Positions 9,960-20,243 of a stretch of DNA of 64,000 nt are shown here, piece by piece. The position numbers were made by a program, and so were the translations under genes. This stretch comes from Desulfosporosinus youngiae DSM 17734. GTDB taxonomy: Bacteria; Bacillota; Desulfitobacteriia; Desulfitobacteriales; Desulfitobacteriaceae. The stretch is from positions 4,740,198 to 4,804,197 of the forward strand of contig NZ_CM001441.1 of assembly GCF_000244895.1 (NCBI RefSeq). The letters run 5' to 3'. The number at the start of each line of letters is the position of its first letter. Positions within the stretch are counted from its first letter, which is position 1. The notes beneath the pieces are model-generated. The model searched no databases. It was given only the letters and a program-made list of their open reading frames with translations, and was not told where the DNA came from.

Positions 9960-9988
9960 ATTTTAACACAATGCCTTTTGGCTAGCAA
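9960..9988 (-). promoter_or_regulatory. Predicted promoter of the torD-dmsABC operon with an overlapping palindrome
   Basis: On the minus strand TTGCTA (9983-9988) and TAAAAT (9960-9965) are separated by 17 bp. Overlapping the -10 is TTGTGTTAAAATAGACAA (9954-9971), with TTGT/ACAA half-sites like those of CRP/FNR-family regulators. The rest of the 335-bp gap (9803-10137) holds an orphan ribosome-binding-site-like AAAGGAGG near 9912-9919, a weak hairpin at 10094-10123, and no gene. Confidence 0.45.
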
Positions 9989-10093
9989 GATGTAGGCTAT
10001 GCGCTATTCAAAATTCCATAATTTACAAACAGTCAACAATCAGGGAAATGATGATCAGATTTATAATGAATTGAAAAAACGCTCCAATTAAAT

Positions 10094-10123
10094 AACCCGC
10101 AGACCTATTCCTGTCCACGGGTA
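10094..10123 (-). terminator. Possible terminator after the DUF1287 gene
   Basis: In RNA, ACCCGUGGAC can pair over ten positions (two G-U) with GUCUGCGGGU across a short loop, just after the stop codon at 10138. The following tract is A/T rich, but not a clean run of T. Confidence 0.45.
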
Positions 10124-10137
10124 TTTAAGGCTCAGAC

Positions 10138-10839
10138 CTAAAACTTTGGAAAGCGAAAATGTCCGGTCATCCGGGAAGGCCAACTCTCCAATTGATCAGT
10201 CTCACTGGCTATGGGACCTGCGTTATGGAGAATATACGGAACACCATCCGGTCTGCGTTTATCAGATACAATGACAATATGTTCATGGGGCGTGGCATAG
10301 GTTACAATATCCCCGGGCTGCCAATTTGTCAGATTTTCTACGTCCCCAGGTTTGATCTCCAGAGTTAATTCCTGAGCGTGCCGTCGAAAAAAGACAATGA
10401 GATTTGGGACTCTGCGGAAATCTATATTTGGATCCGGACTACCTTCTATACGGGAGTACTCTCTCCGATTGTCCCGAATGTCTTGATCAACTAAGCTCTT
10501 TAAATCATAGCCCGCATCACGGAATGCCCGCCATACAACGTCTGTACAGACACCTTCATTCTCCGGAGGATACCCTTTCTGATAATAGGCGCTGCGATAC
10601 TGCGGCTTCCTCTGAACCTCAGCTTTTGCACCCGCCACAATATCCTGAAGATCATCTAAGCCATCCTCATCTTTGTCTATTGGACAAACAAGCGCCGGGA
10701 TTTTCAGGGATGGTACAAACGGAACTTGAATTGGAACTTGAATTTCCGGCCGGGGTTTCCGAAAAGTCCAGATACCACACGCGACACCGCCGATCAGCAA
10801 CACCAGAGCTGCCCAAACAAACTTTTTTCGCACATCCAT
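10138..10839 (-). CDS. DUF1287 (YijF-like) membrane-anchored protein with a DxDxDG loop
   Basis: Recognised as DUF1287 from YYQKGYPPENEGVCTDVVWRAF and the later PGDIVTYATPHEHIVIVSD and HNAG segments. The conserved Cys and His suggest a papain-like/NlpC-type fold, but activity in this family is not established to my knowledge. A single N-terminal hydrophobic segment (FVWAALVLLIGGVACGIW) predicts a signal anchor, so the domain would face outward. Before the domain is DKDEDGLDD, which fits a calcium-binding DxDxDG loop. The start is uncertain: ATG at 10839 is used, but GTG at 10833 is six bases from GGGGGG and may be the real start. It lies 49 bases after the phosphatase gene and may be cotranscribed with it. 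Confidence 0.8.
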   Translation of the reverse strand: MDVRKKFVWAALVLLIGGVACGIWTFRKPRPEIQVPIQVPFVPSLKIPALVCPIDKDEDGLDDLQDIVAGAKAEVQRKPQYRSAYYQKGYPPENEGVCTDVVWRAFRDAGYDLKSLVDQDIRDNRREYSRIEGSPDPNIDFRRVPNLIVFFRRHAQELTLEIKPGDVENLTNWQPGDIVTYATPHEHIVIVSDKRRPDGVPYILHNAGPIASETDQLESWPSRMTGHFRFPKF

Positions 10840-10888
10840 CCCCCCTGTTAATTTAACATTCAACTCCTTCCTCAATAATCCTTCTTTT

Positions 10889-12382
10889 TTAACCCTTTAA
10901 TAATCCAAAATGGTTTAAAATCATAGGGCACAAATCGATGATCCTGGCCTGCTCTAACCTAAGCGGCATACCGGCAACGATCATGGGCACCGTTGAATCT
11001 TCTTGCTCCAGGGAGCCATGGCTCCCTCCGCCCGGATGAATCGGTGCGCCGCCGGCAAAGTATTCATACCCTGAAGCAGCGGATACAACAATCCTGCTTC
11101 CGCTTCGCGCCTCAAGGGCTGTTATGAGACGATTAAAGGCATCCGGGAACTTCCCGAATTCAATGATTTGCTCGCTTATTACTTGAGCATCAACCACCGA
11201 TAAATCTCCCTCACAGGACCAGGTTTGGCCGTAAACATCTTGATATGGACCCGTCCGGGAAAAGAAAAGCCTTTTTTCCGTTCCGCCTTGAACAACACAG
11301 AATTTATTATCGGAAACCTTCCAACTGATCTGAGCATTGCGGGGATCTTTGGCCAAAATCCCAACTACCTCAGGGAGAATTTCATCATTTTTCTGAAGGA
11401 GGTAAATAAAGGCCATCCGCTCATTCGGGCAAATGGCAATCTCATGCTTGTTATCTTCCACATTTGCTTCTTCTGTGGCTTTCAAGCGTTTAAACGACTT
11501 CAAGTCACGGTCTAAATCAATGAGGTACTCTCTTCCTAAACCGACCGTTGACTGAGCATGGTCACCCGTAACTATCATAACATTCTTCTCTAATGCTTTT
11601 TCCCACGAACCGAATTCATCAAGGACCGCGGCCACCTGCTGATCCGCATGTTCAATCGAAAACCCGGAGCGCAAGGGACCATGCTGGTGTGAGTATTTAT
11701 CATTATCCGGAAAATAAACAACCATAAAATCCGGCTGTTGCCGTTCTCGTACAAGTTGAGCTGCAATCTTTCCAGAAAAAATATCATTAAACCCGAAACG
11801 ATGGAAAGGTCCTCTCGGGTAGATTTTTTTACGTCCGGAGAACGGGGGGTGGATAAGTTGACCTAAGGTTAAGTGAGAAGGACCTGATACCTTTTCCCGA
11901 TGGAGACGAAACCCAGTCCCCAGAGCCAGAGAAAGCGGAACATTCGCTAAGTAAGAGTGCTGTGCCCGATGCATAAAAAAGTTAATATTCCCGGTACTAT
12001 AACCGCCTGCTTCCAGTTGTTCATACAAAGTCGGTATTTTAGCATTAAGGTGATCTTCATTCAGCCTAAGCAATAAATTACGCAGAACGTTTTCTAAACC
12101 AATCTTTAGGATACTTTGCCATGTCGCTCCATAATCCACAATTTTCCGTATCTTCTCATTGTACCAAATAAACCCCGGAACCCCATGCTGATCCGGCCAA
12201 GTTCCTGTGATCATAGAACTCATAGCAACCGGAGTCATGGTTGGAAAAGAAGAGATAACACGATCAACATAAGTTCCGTGCTTAACCAGGAAGCGAAAAG
12301 CAGGGGCATTTCCTTCCGAAAGGATCCTCTCCAAGACCGAAGGATGAAGGGAGTCTACCACAAATAAGATTAACTTTTTCAT
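10889..12382 (-). CDS. Alkaline-phosphatase-superfamily phosphodiesterase/pyrophosphatase-like protein
   Basis: 497-residue protein of the type I phosphodiesterase/nucleotide pyrophosphatase branch. Metal-site residues are visible in order: Asp in FVVDSLHPS near the N-terminus, the nucleophile Thr in SSFPTMTPVAMSSMITG, Asp/His in YFPDNDKYSHQHGP, Asp-His in VTGDHAQS, and the last His in IHPGGGSHGSL. There is no signal peptide, so a cytoplasmic location is likely. The substrate cannot be told from sequence. The chosen ATG (12382) follows GGGGG by seven bases; a TTG two codons earlier is less likely. It sits after the pyr-operon terminator and before the DUF1287 gene. Confidence 0.85.
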   Translation of the reverse strand: MKKLILFVVDSLHPSVLERILSEGNAPAFRFLVKHGTYVDRVISSFPTMTPVAMSSMITGTWPDQHGVPGFIWYNEKIRKIVDYGATWQSILKIGLENVLRNLLLRLNEDHLNAKIPTLYEQLEAGGYSTGNINFFMHRAQHSYLANVPLSLALGTGFRLHREKVSGPSHLTLGQLIHPPFSGRKKIYPRGPFHRFGFNDIFSGKIAAQLVRERQQPDFMVVYFPDNDKYSHQHGPLRSGFSIEHADQQVAAVLDEFGSWEKALEKNVMIVTGDHAQSTVGLGREYLIDLDRDLKSFKRLKATEEANVEDNKHEIAICPNERMAFIYLLQKNDEILPEVVGILAKDPRNAQISWKVSDNKFCVVQGGTEKRLFFSRTGPYQDVYGQTWSCEGDLSVVDAQVISEQIIEFGKFPDAFNRLITALEARSGSRIVVSAASGYEYFAGGAPIHPGGGSHGSLEQEDSTVPMIVAGMPLRLEQARIIDLCPMILNHFGLLKG

Positions 12383-12482
12383 GATCAACCCCCTTCACAA
12401 ATTCATACAAACTTAAGTATACCAAACTGTTACGATTTTAGATACCTGTATTGCAGCAGCAACTGCGATCAGATAAACGACT

Positions 12483-12519
12483 AAGGAACAGTCGGAATAT
12501 TCACTTCCAACTGTTCCTT
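12483..12519 (-). terminator. Hairpin at the end of the pyr operon
   Basis: AAGGAACAGTTGGAA pairs with TTCCGACTGTTCCTT (15 bp with one G-U) directly after the pyrE stop. The downstream tract is only moderately T rich. Confidence 0.7.
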
Positions 12520-12530
12520 GATTAGTGATC

Positions 12531-13136
12531 TCAAATTTTTCGGCTTCCCGGCTTGACGGCCGGAATTCCTTGAGCACAAAGCGGACATTCTTGAGCTTCG
12601 AAAGCCTGAATGTTCAACTGAATAATAGAACACTGCGGCAATCCGAAATCCACCTTCCCTCCTGTTCGATCGACAAGTACACCGACGCCTAAAGCGGTAG
12701 CTCCGAACTCTTGGACTACTGCCAGAACTTCCCGAACAGATCCGCCGGTTGTGATCACATCCTCCACTACTAAAACACGTTCCCCGGGGGAAAGGGCAAA
12801 TCCTCTGCGCAAACGCATAACTCCGTTTTCCCGTTCTGTAAACAAGGACCTGACTCCTAAAGCTTTAGCAACTTCATGCGCCACTAAAATTCCCCCGGTA
12901 GCCGGCCCGATAACAGTTTGAACGCCCATATCCCGGAATTGTGAAGCCAAGCCTTCAGCCAGTATGGCTGCACGATCAGGATATTGGAGTACTTGAGCGC
13001 ACTGCATATATTGCGCACTATGCTTGCCTGAGGTTAAAAGGAAATGCCCATCCAGCAGGGCTTCGCTTTTTTTGAACACATCAAGATACTCTGCCGGGGT
13101 AAGCGGCATTTTGTTCTGGTTGGATAGCTGAGTCAT
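12531..13136 (-). CDS. pyrE: Orotate phosphoribosyltransferase
   Basis: Converts orotate plus PRPP to orotidine 5'-monophosphate, the fifth step of UMP synthesis. 201 residues. The PRPP-binding motif VLVVEDVITTGGS is present, as are the upstream GPATGGILVAHEVAKALG and the orotate-contact region LTSGKHSAQYMQC. It is the last gene of the pyrimidine operon, 80 bases after pyrF. AAAGGAG lies 12 bases before the ATG, slightly long. Confidence 0.95.
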   Translation of the reverse strand: MTQLSNQNKMPLTPAEYLDVFKKSEALLDGHFLLTSGKHSAQYMQCAQVLQYPDRAAILAEGLASQFRDMGVQTVIGPATGGILVAHEVAKALGVRSLFTERENGVMRLRRGFALSPGERVLVVEDVITTGGSVREVLAVVQEFGATALGVGVLVDRTGGKVDFGLPQCSIIQLNIQAFEAQECPLCAQGIPAVKPGSRKI

Positions 13137-13216
13137 TATAGTTTATCTCTCCTTTTTCTAAAGTACCTCTCGCACATGAACACGTTATCCGACTCTGCCA
13201 ATTGAAGCGAATTCCG

Positions 13217-13927
13217 TTATTCCCAAAGCCGTTCCAAGGCATGACGGGGGTTTTCAGCACGGGTAATCGGTCTCCCGACAACAAGATAGGAACTGCCCGC
13301 TGCCAAGGCCTCATGGGGGGTAAGAACCCGCGCCTGGTCCTGTGCTTCACTCCAAGCCGGACGGATTCCAGGTGTGACAATCAAAAAATCAGGTTTCGTA
13401 TTCTTTCTGATTTCTTGCGCCTCCCTGGCTGAGGCGACCACCCCGTCAAGTCCGGCTTTTTCCGCAAGTTTGGCGAGTTCAACAACATGATCCCTGAGAT
13501 CCCGCTGAACTCCCATCTCTTCTCTAAATTGAGTTTCCGACATACTAGTCAGGACAGTAACCCCAATCACTTTTGGTACGCTTTTAAGCTTACTTCCTTC
13601 TTCCCGCACCGCATTGGCGGCCTTAGCCATCATGTCATACCCGCCGCTGCAATGAACATTGATCATATCAACCCCACACTGAACGAAACCGCGAATCGCC
13701 CGTTCCACTGTTGTCGGTATATCGTGAAGTTTTAAGTCCAGAAAGATGGGAAATCCCAAAGACTTCAGTTCATGGATCATCTCGGGCCCAGTGTACGCGT
13801 ACAACTCCAGCCCTACTTTAAGCCAACACCCGCTGTCTTGAAGCGCCTTAGCTAAGCCTAAGGCTTTCTCACGCCCTTGAACATCTAAGGCTACCATGAC
13901 GCGCTGATTATTTAATCTGACATCCAA
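13217..13927 (-). CDS. pyrF: Orotidine 5'-phosphate decarboxylase
   Basis: Decarboxylates OMP to UMP. The catalytic Asp/Lys motif is intact as FLDLKLHDIPTTVERA, with VMVALDV at the N-terminus and the phosphate-binding end SSYLVVGRPITRA. A longer frame is open to 13966, but TTGGAGG is nine bases before the TTG at 13927. That start yields 236 residues, the normal size, beginning just before the first beta strand. It sits between pyrD and pyrE in the pyr operon. Confidence 0.94.
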   Translation of the reverse strand: MDVRLNNQRVMVALDVQGREKALGLAKALQDSGCWLKVGLELYAYTGPEMIHELKSLGFPIFLDLKLHDIPTTVERAIRGFVQCGVDMINVHCSGGYDMMAKAANAVREEGSKLKSVPKVIGVTVLTSMSETQFREEMGVQRDLRDHVVELAKLAEKAGLDGVVASAREAQEIRKNTKPDFLIVTPGIRPAWSEAQDQARVLTPHEALAAGSSYLVVGRPITRAENPRHALERLWE

Positions 13928-14009
13928 AATGCTAAGCCTCCAATTCCGTCTTTCTAACGATACCAATCATACACCTGAGCTCAATGGAGATTTGTTTAGT
14001 TGAACAAGT

Positions 14010-14927
14010 TTACTTATGCGCTGCTCCCACTAAATCACGCACGGAAGCCACTCCACGCTGTTCGCAGTATTCCTGGATTCCCTTGAGGATTTCCAGGGGC
14101 GCCTGAGGATTGACAAAATTCCCCGTACCGATGCTCACAGCCGTCGCCCCTGCCAGCAGAAATTCCACGGCATCCTGCCATGTAGTAATCCCGCCCATTC
14201 CTATGATCGGTAAATCTACAGCCTGAAAAACTTGCCAAACCATTCGTACTGCCACAGGTCTTATGGCTGGCCCGGAAAGCCCTCCAAACGTATTCGCCAA
14301 GACCGGACGCTGCTGGTTTATATCAATATGCATCCCTAATAACGTATTAATAAGAGATAAAGCATCCGCTCCTCCAAGCTGGACCGCTCGTGCCATCCCC
14401 ACAATATCCGCGACGTTAGGTGAAAGTTTGGCGATAACCGGGAGGTCCGTTTCTGCCTTCACTGCCGCAATCACTTCGGCAGCACTCTGAGGGTCCGTAC
14501 CAAAATGCATCCCGCCATGTTTAACGTTCGGGCAGGAAATGTTCACCTCAAGCGCCGCTAACCCTGATTCTTTTTGTAACGCTCTCGCCAGCTGAACATA
14601 GTCTTCAAGAGAAAACCCCGAAATATTCGCAATCGCCGCAGTGGGCAGTTCTCGCACCTTAGGCAGGTAGGATTTGAGAAATTCCTCCAGACCAGGATTC
14701 TCCAAACCCACAGCATTGAGCAAACCTGCCGGGGTTTCTGCTAACCTCGGAACCGGATTTCCCAGGCGCGGCAAGGGAGTGATCCCCTTCAAGGTTATTC
14801 CTCCTAAGGCTTCAACAGGACAATAAGCGGCATACTCCTCTCCAAACCCATAAGTACCTGAACATGTAAGGACCGGATTTCTTAAGGTCATGCCCGCAAG
14901 CTGGGTCGTAAAATCAACAGGACTCAT
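14010..14927 (-). CDS. pyrD: Dihydroorotate dehydrogenase, type 1B catalytic subunit
   Basis: FMN enzyme oxidising dihydroorotate to orotate. The class 1 catalytic cysteine motif [11 protein letters not shown] identifies the soluble type, and the adjacent pyrK makes it type 1B (NAD-linked heterotetramer). The FMN phosphate region [13 protein letters not shown] and [10 protein letters not shown] are also present. 305 residues from the ATG at 14927, which has GGAGG nine bases upstream. The longer frame to 14963 would run further into pyrK. The start overlaps the pyrK stop by 14 bases, suggesting coupled translation and matched stoichiometry. Confidence 0.95.
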   Translation of the reverse strand: MSPVDFTTQLAGMTLRNPVLTCSGTYGFGEEYAAYCPVEALGGITLKGITPLPRLGNPVPRLAETPAGLLNAVGLENPGLEEFLKSYLPKVRELPTAAIANISGFSLEDYVQLARALQKESGLAALEVNISCPNVKHGGMHFGTDPQSAAEVIAAVKAETDLPVIAKLSPNVADIVGMARAVQLGGADALSLINTLLGMHIDINQQRPVLANTFGGLSGPAIRPVAVRMVWQVFQAVDLPIIGMGGITTWQDAVEFLLAGATAVSIGTGNFVNPQAPLEILKGIQEYCEQRGVASVRDLVGAAHK

Positions 14928-15804
14928 CCCAGACAACCTCCTCCCCCCGAAAAACCGGCCCATCCTGGCATACTTTCTTATGGATCATAGCCCCTGCTCC
15001 GTCAGTCAGAGTTACCGCACACCCTAAACAAGCGCCAACCGCACAGCCCATGCGTTCTTCCAGAGAAACTTCCACAGGAACTTTATAGTCCAGACATAAA
15101 TCCGTCACGGCCTGCATCATCTTCTTCGGTCCGCATGCGGCGGCCCGGATACTGGGGCTGCCCGCCCTGTCCCCTGCCAGCCGGTCTTCCTTTAATGTTC
15201 CTTCTTGTCTCTCATGGTTCTTATCCTCAGATAACTGAGCCAACAACTCCTTTACCTGCCTAGTCACAAGACCTTTTTGTCCGAGACTTCCATCCAGTGT
15301 ATTTAAGTGCAGCGGAATCCCCAGTGCTTGCCAGGAGGAAAGCCCTGCACTCTCCAGAAAGGACTTAGTTTCTCCTCCCCAAAACAAACGCACTGCCAGC
15401 CCTTGCGCCAGAGCACTTTGCGCTAAGGGATAAAGAGGAAAAATCCCAATCCCTCCGGCGATAAGCCATAGCTCCCCTTCTTCAGGCAAAGAAAAACCCT
15501 GCCCCAAGGGACCCATAATACTGAGTTTCTCTCCGCATTTTGCTCTCGATAGTATTTCGGTTCCCCGGCCTTGTATGCGGTAAAGCAAGGTAATCTCGTC
15601 ACGTTCGGAAGAGATTCCAGCTATGCTAAGCGGGCGGCGCAATAAGGGATCGAACGATGGGACTGAGGAGTCTTGCACCTGTATGGCAACGAATTGTCCA
15701 GGTTTCGCGGTCTGAGCAATCGGCCCCTTTAGAACCAATCGCCTGAGCCTTTGATCTTCATCTCCCAAGCGTTCATGAACAACCACATGTCCTTCGGTAA
15801 GCAT
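14914..15804 (-). CDS. pyrK: Dihydroorotate dehydrogenase electron-transfer subunit
   Basis: FAD/[2Fe-2S] subunit carrying electrons from PyrD to NAD. The FAD motif RRPLSI is near residue 56, and the NAD-binding [14 protein letters not shown] follows. The iron-sulfur ligands are CAVGACLGC with a fourth Cys in [10 protein letters not shown]. At 296 residues it is longer than the usual roughly 256. The extra length is a charged stretch near residues 195-225 (around [16 protein letters not shown]), before [16 protein letters not shown] precedes the ATG. It lies between carB and pyrD as in other Firmicute pyr operons. Confidence 0.94.
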   Translation of the reverse strand: MLTEGHVVVHERLGDEDQRLRRLVLKGPIAQTAKPGQFVAIQVQDSSVPSFDPLLRRPLSIAGISSERDEITLLYRIQGRGTEILSRAKCGEKLSIMGPLGQGFSLPEEGELWLIAGGIGIFPLYPLAQSALAQGLAVRLFWGGETKSFLESAGLSSWQALGIPLHLNTLDGSLGQKGLVTRQVKELLAQLSEDKNHERQEGTLKEDRLAGDRAGSPSIRAAACGPKKMMQAVTDLCLDYKVPVEVSLEERMGCAVGACLGCAVTLTDGAGAMIHKKVCQDGPVFRGEEVVWDESC

Positions 15805-15833
15805 GGCATCTTCTCCTTTCTATTCTAAAACTT

Positions 15834-15854
15834 CGCGCGTCGCGCCTCGCACTA
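15834..15854 (-). repeat. Short heptad-repeat arm between carB and pyrK
   Basis: Three phased units, CGCGCGT, CGCGCCT and CGCACTA, start at 15834, 15841 and 15848. The carB TAG stop (15852-15854) is inside the last unit. Short GC-rich member of the stop-codon-anchored heptad family, lying inside an operon. Confidence 0.6.
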
Positions 15855-18800
15855 GAGCGGCAATAGACCCGGAGAAATACTTTCCAGCACTTGGAGCAGC
15901 GCTCCGGCGGTATCTAGGCTTGTAAAACAAGGGATTCCATGTTCCACAGCCGCTCTGCGGATTGCGAACCCATCGCTTTCCTGCAGCCGGCCATGGGTTG
16001 TTGTATTGACAACATATTGAATTTGCTGTTTCCGGATGCCGTCAATAATTTCGTTTGAACCATCATGCAGTTTGGCAATAGTTTCAACTCTTAATCCCTC
16101 ATTCCTTAAATAACGAGTCGTGCCCTCAGTTGCTAAGATACGAAAGCCAATTTCTGCGAACCTCTGGGCAAGAGCTACTCCTTCCGCTTTATCACGATCC
16201 GCCAAGGTTATCAACACAGAACCATAGGTCGTAAAGGACAGTCCCGCTCCTAATAGAGCTTTGTAGAGGGCTTTTTCGTAGGTCCTATCCATTCCCATAA
16301 CTTCCCCGGTCGATTTCATTTCAGGACCTAAAGAAGGTTCGACTCGTTGAAGCTTAGAGAAAGAGAATACAGGCGCCTTGACGGCAACCCGGTCACCCCT
16401 CGGCAAGAGGCCGTGGGGAATACCTATATCTTCCCATTTCCTGCCTAAGATCACTTGAGTGGCCCAGTCTACGATGGGGATTCCCGTAACTTTACTCAAA
16501 AAGGGAACCGTACGGCTTGAGCGGGGATTAACCTCCAGGACATAGAGTTCCTGATGATAAATCACATATTGGATATTCAGTAATCCTTTAATTTTCAGGG
16601 ATCGTGCTAAGGATTCTGTTAGGGCGATGATGCGTTCTTGCATACTCAAGTCCAAGGTTTGCGGCGGATAGACCGCGATAGAATCTCCGGAATGGACGCC
16701 GGCCCGTTCTAAATGTTCCATAATTCCAGGGATAAAGACCTTTTCTCCATCCGAGATGGCATCAACCTCCACCTCAGTTCCAAGCAGATATTGATCCATC
16801 CAGATCTCCTGATCCGAGGATGCCGATAGGGCACGTTTTATAACCGGCTCTAATTCCTTCTCTTCATACACAATCTCCATGGCCCGTCCACCTAAAACAT
16901 AGGATGGACGAACCACCAAAGGAAATCCGATCTCATGGGCGACACGCCGCACCTGCTCCATATCCCTGGCCCCGCCTCCGCGCGGCCGCTTGGCCCCCAG
17001 CTCTTGAAGAACACGGTCAAAGGTTCCGCGCTCCTCCGCCCGGTCAATGTCTTCAACCGTCGTACCCAAAATCCGATAGCCGCGCCGTGCCAGACCGCTT
17101 GCCAAACCAATTGCCGTCTGCCCGCCGAACTGAACCACAACACCGTCGGGCTGTTCTTTATCTAAAATCTCTGAGACATCCTCCAAGGTCAAAGGCTCGA
17201 AATAGAGACGATCCGCTGTGTCGAAGTCTGTGGAGACTGTCTCTGGATTGTTGTTGATAATAATACTCTCAAAGCCCGCTTTTCTTAGGGCCAGTACAGC
17301 ATGAACGGAACAATAGTCGAATTCTATTCCCTGCCCAATCCGGATCGAGCCCGAGCCTAAGACCACCACTTTAGGCAGCTTATGAACTTCCCCTTCGTCT
17401 TCAACATCATAGCTGGAATAAAAGTAAGGTGTTGTCGCTTCAAACTCTCCGGCACAGGTATCGACCATTTTAAAAACCGGCCGAATACCATGCTCCATTC
17501 TGAACTGATGTACTTTATCTTCCGTACTCTTCCAGAGGGATGCAATCTCCTGATCTGAAAATCCAAGCCGTTTGACACGCCTCAAGCTCAATTCATTCCA
17601 TGAAGCTTGCTCTAATAAGGTCGTCTCATCCACAAGACGTTTTAATATATTAAGATAATATCGATTCCAGCCTGTTTCCTGAACCAGCCAATCTACCGCC
17701 CAGCCACGCCTTAAACCCTCAGCAAAAACAAACAGCTGCCGGTCATCCGGTTCTAAGCAGGCGGCTTTAAGTTCAGCATCTGAAAGCTCTTCAAGCTCGA
17801 ATAAACGAACCCCATACACCTTGATATCGAGCGAACGGATAGCTTTAAGCAGAGCGGTTTCTAAATTCCGGCCAATACCCATCACTTCACCCGTTGCCTT
17901 CATTTGGGTGCCTAAATGCCGGTCTGCCTCTGTAAATTTGTCGAAGGGCCAACGCGGGAATTTCACCACAACATAGTCCAGGGCCGGCTCAAAACAAGCG
18001 GAAGTTTTTCCCGTGACCGCATTTTTGAGTTCTGTCAGCGCATATCCCAAAGCTATCTTAGCAGCGACCTTAGCAATCGGATACCCCGTGGCTTTAGAGG
18101 CCAAAGCACTGGAGCGGCTTAGACGGGGATTAACCTCGATCACAACATATTCCCTGCGGGAAGGATGGAGGGCAAACTGGACATTGCATCCCCCTTCTAT
18201 CCCCAAACCATTCACGATTCGCAAAGACGCGCTGCGTAAGGTTTGAACCTCTCGATCCGTCAAGGTCTGACAAGGTGCAACGACAATACTATCCCCTGTA
18301 TGTATTCCTACGGGGTCCATGTTTTCCATATGACAGATTGTGATACAGTTTCCGATCCCATCGCGTAAGACCTCAAACTCCACTTCCTTCCAGCCGGCCA
18401 CACTTCGCTCCACAAGAATTTGACCGATAAGACTGGCCTGCAGGCCGCTTTCTGAGATCTGCTTAAGCTCAACAGCATTTTTAACAATTCCCCCGCCGGT
18501 TCCACCTAAGGTAAAAGCCGGCCGTACAATTAGAGGGTATCCAGTTTGATCCGCGAATATGAGCGCTTCTTCAACACGGGAAACAATCTTACTCTCCGGA
18601 ATCGGTTCACCAAGCTCTCTCATCAAAGCCCGAAAACTCTCCCGATCTTCTGCCTGGTCAATACTCTTGAGAGACGTTCCCATTAAAGTGACTTCACAAC
18701 GCTCTAAAACCCCTCTTTTAGCAAGCTGATAAGCTAAGTTCAGGCCGGTTTGCCCTCCCATCGTAGGAATTAACCCGTCCGGCCTTTCTCGTTCAATGAT

Positions 18801-19025
18801 CCGTTCTACAGATTCCACGGTCAGAGGTTCTATATAAACCCGGTCCGCCGTTTCGCGGTCCGTCATAATCGTAGCAGGATTGGAGTTCACGAGAATGACC
18901 TCTACCCCTTCTTCGCGCAGAGCACGGCAGGCCTGGGTGCCCGCGTAGTCAAACTCGGCAGCCTGCCCAATCACAATGGGGCCCGATCCAATCACCAGTA
19001 CCTTTTTCCACTCCTTCTTGGGCAC
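15852..19025 (-). CDS. carB: Carbamoyl-phosphate synthase large subunit
   Basis: Synthesises carbamoyl phosphate from bicarbonate, ATP and glutamine-derived ammonia. 1057 residues, full length. It has the duplicated ATP-grasp architecture: the opening [22 protein letters not shown] is matched near residue 555 by [23 protein letters not shown]-terminal allosteric MGS-like domain includes [14 protein letters not shown]. The start is a GTG with GGAGG seven bases upstream, one base after the carA stop. Because it sits in the pyr operon it is probably the pyrimidine-controlled copy (pyrAB). Confidence 0.97.
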   Translation of the reverse strand: MPKKEWKKVLVIGSGPIVIGQAAEFDYAGTQACRALREEGVEVILVNSNPATIMTDRETADRVYIEPLTVESVERIIERERPDGLIPTMGGQTGLNLAYQLAKRGVLERCEVTLMGTSLKSIDQAEDRESFRALMRELGEPIPESKIVSRVEEALIFADQTGYPLIVRPAFTLGGTGGGIVKNAVELKQISESGLQASLIGQILVERSVAGWKEVEFEVLRDGIGNCITICHMENMDPVGIHTGDSIVVAPCQTLTDREVQTLRSASLRIVNGLGIEGGCNVQFALHPSRREYVVIEVNPRLSRSSALASKATGYPIAKVAAKIALGYALTELKNAVTGKTSACFEPALDYVVVKFPRWPFDKFTEADRHLGTQMKATGEVMGIGRNLETALLKAIRSLDIKVYGVRLFELEELSDAELKAACLEPDDRQLFVFAEGLRRGWAVDWLVQETGWNRYYLNILKRLVDETTLLEQASWNELSLRRVKRLGFSDQEIASLWKSTEDKVHQFRMEHGIRPVFKMVDTCAGEFEATTPYFYSSYDVEDEGEVHKLPKVVVLGSGSIRIGQGIEFDYCSVHAVLALRKAGFESIIINNNPETVSTDFDTADRLYFEPLTLEDVSEILDKEQPDGVVVQFGGQTAIGLASGLARRGYRILGTTVEDIDRAEERGTFDRVLQELGAKRPRGGGARDMEQVRRVAHEIGFPLVVRPSYVLGGRAMEIVYEEKELEPVIKRALSASSDQEIWMDQYLLGTEVEVDAISDGEKVFIPGIMEHLERAGVHSGDSIAVYPPQTLDLSMQERIIALTESLARSLKIKGLLNIQYVIYHQELYVLEVNPRSSRTVPFLSKVTGIPIVDWATQVILGRKWEDIGIPHGLLPRGDRVAVKAPVFSFSKLQRVEPSLGPEMKSTGEVMGMDRTYEKALYKALLGAGLSFTTYGSVLITLADRDKAEGVALAQRFAEIGFRILATEGTTRYLRNEGLRVETIAKLHDGSNEIIDGIRKQQIQYVVNTTTHGRLQESDGFAIRRAAVEHGIPCFTSLDTAGALLQVLESISPGLLPL

Positions 19026-19026
19026 G

Positions 19027-20139
19027 CTATCTCCTCCCCTTCCCTGTTGAATTTTTTAAAATAAGCTCCTTGAAACGGTCAAAGACTTCAGCGTTTTCCT
19101 CCGGTCCCGGAGCACCTTCCGGATGAAACTGGACCGATAGAATGGGGTAAATCCTATGCTCCATCCCTTCTACGGTTCCATCATTAAGATTGCGTAAGGT
19201 TACTTCAAATCCCGTCCCCTCTAACGATGCTTCCTGTACGGCATAGCCATGGTTTTGGGATGTCATGGTCGCTTTTCCCGAGCGAATATCAATAACCGGA
19301 TGATTTCCACCGCGGTGCCCGTAGGGAAGTTTGTAGGTTTTTCCACCTGCAGCCAGGGCTAAAAGTTGATGCCCTAAACAGATACCTAAGATTGGCAGCT
19401 TATCGTATAACTGACGAACCGTTGCTATTCCTTCGGGCAGCTCCTCAGGATCTCCGGGGCCATTGCTTATCACCGCTCCGCTCGGGCGGTTCTTGAGGAT
19501 TTCTTCAGCCGTTGAACGGGCAGGGAACACCATGATTCGCAACCCTCTCTCTTGTAGGTTGCGAATAATATTTCGTTTGACGCCAAAATCCAATACTGCA
19601 ATTAAGGGACCCAATCCTGGAATTTCATAAGCTTCCCTTACGGTTGATCGATAGGCCCAGGGTTCATTTTCCCTCCCTATCTTAGCTTGTCCCCGGGAAT
19701 TAGCCCAATACTCCCGTCCCGCCTCCTCGGTTTGAACCAGTACCCCCGGCAGGGTGCCAAATTGCCGCAGATACCTGGTTAACGCCCGGGTATCGACTCC
19801 CTTTAAGCCTTGAACCCCATGCTGCCGGCAATAGTCCTCTAGAGAATCCTCACAGTGCAAACTTCCCTCTCCCTCGGAAAGTTCACGAACAACTAAACCC
19901 TGCAAGCGGGTTTTAGCCGCTTCATTTTCCTCATGGTGCCAGCCATAATTTCCGATCAGCGGCTGGGTTAGGACAAGAATCTGACCAGCATAGGATAAAT
20001 CCGTGACCATTTCTTGATAGCCGCTCATGGACGTATTGAAGACGACTTCCCGCTCTTCTGTTTGGACAGGACTCTTCGTCCAATCCCCAAACTCTTCTCC
20101 CTCAAAGGTTTTACCATCCTTAAAAACAAGATAAGCCAC
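19027..20139 (-). CDS. carA: Carbamoyl-phosphate synthase small (glutaminase) subunit
   Basis: Class I glutamine amidotransferase that supplies ammonia to CarB. The catalytic cysteine is in [14 protein letters not shown] and the partner His in [12 protein letters not shown]. The N-terminal CPSase small-chain domain begins [18 protein letters not shown] longer frame reaches 20208, but AGGAGG lies eight bases before the GTG at 20139. That start gives 370 residues and a family-like N-terminus. It is followed with a one-base gap by carB, so the two are tightly coupled. Confidence 0.95.
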   Translation of the reverse strand: MAYLVFKDGKTFEGEEFGDWTKSPVQTEEREVVFNTSMSGYQEMVTDLSYAGQILVLTQPLIGNYGWHHEENEAAKTRLQGLVVRELSEGEGSLHCEDSLEDYCRQHGVQGLKGVDTRALTRYLRQFGTLPGVLVQTEEAGREYWANSRGQAKIGRENEPWAYRSTVREAYEIPGLGPLIAVLDFGVKRNIIRNLQERGLRIMVFPARSTAEEILKNRPSGAVISNGPGDPEELPEGIATVRQLYDKLPILGICLGHQLLALAAGGKTYKLPYGHRGGNHPVIDIRSGKATMTSQNHGYAVQEASLEGTGFEVTLRNLNDGTVEGMEHRIYPILSVQFHPEGAPGPEENAEVFDRFKELILKNSTGKGRR

Positions 20140-20243
20140 CTCCGACACCTCCTCTCTCCACATAGTCTCCTGCAGGCAATTTCTTTGCTCTATCTTTTTT
20201 CCCTGCACGTTTATCTAAATTCAAAGATCTTATTAAAATTCCC

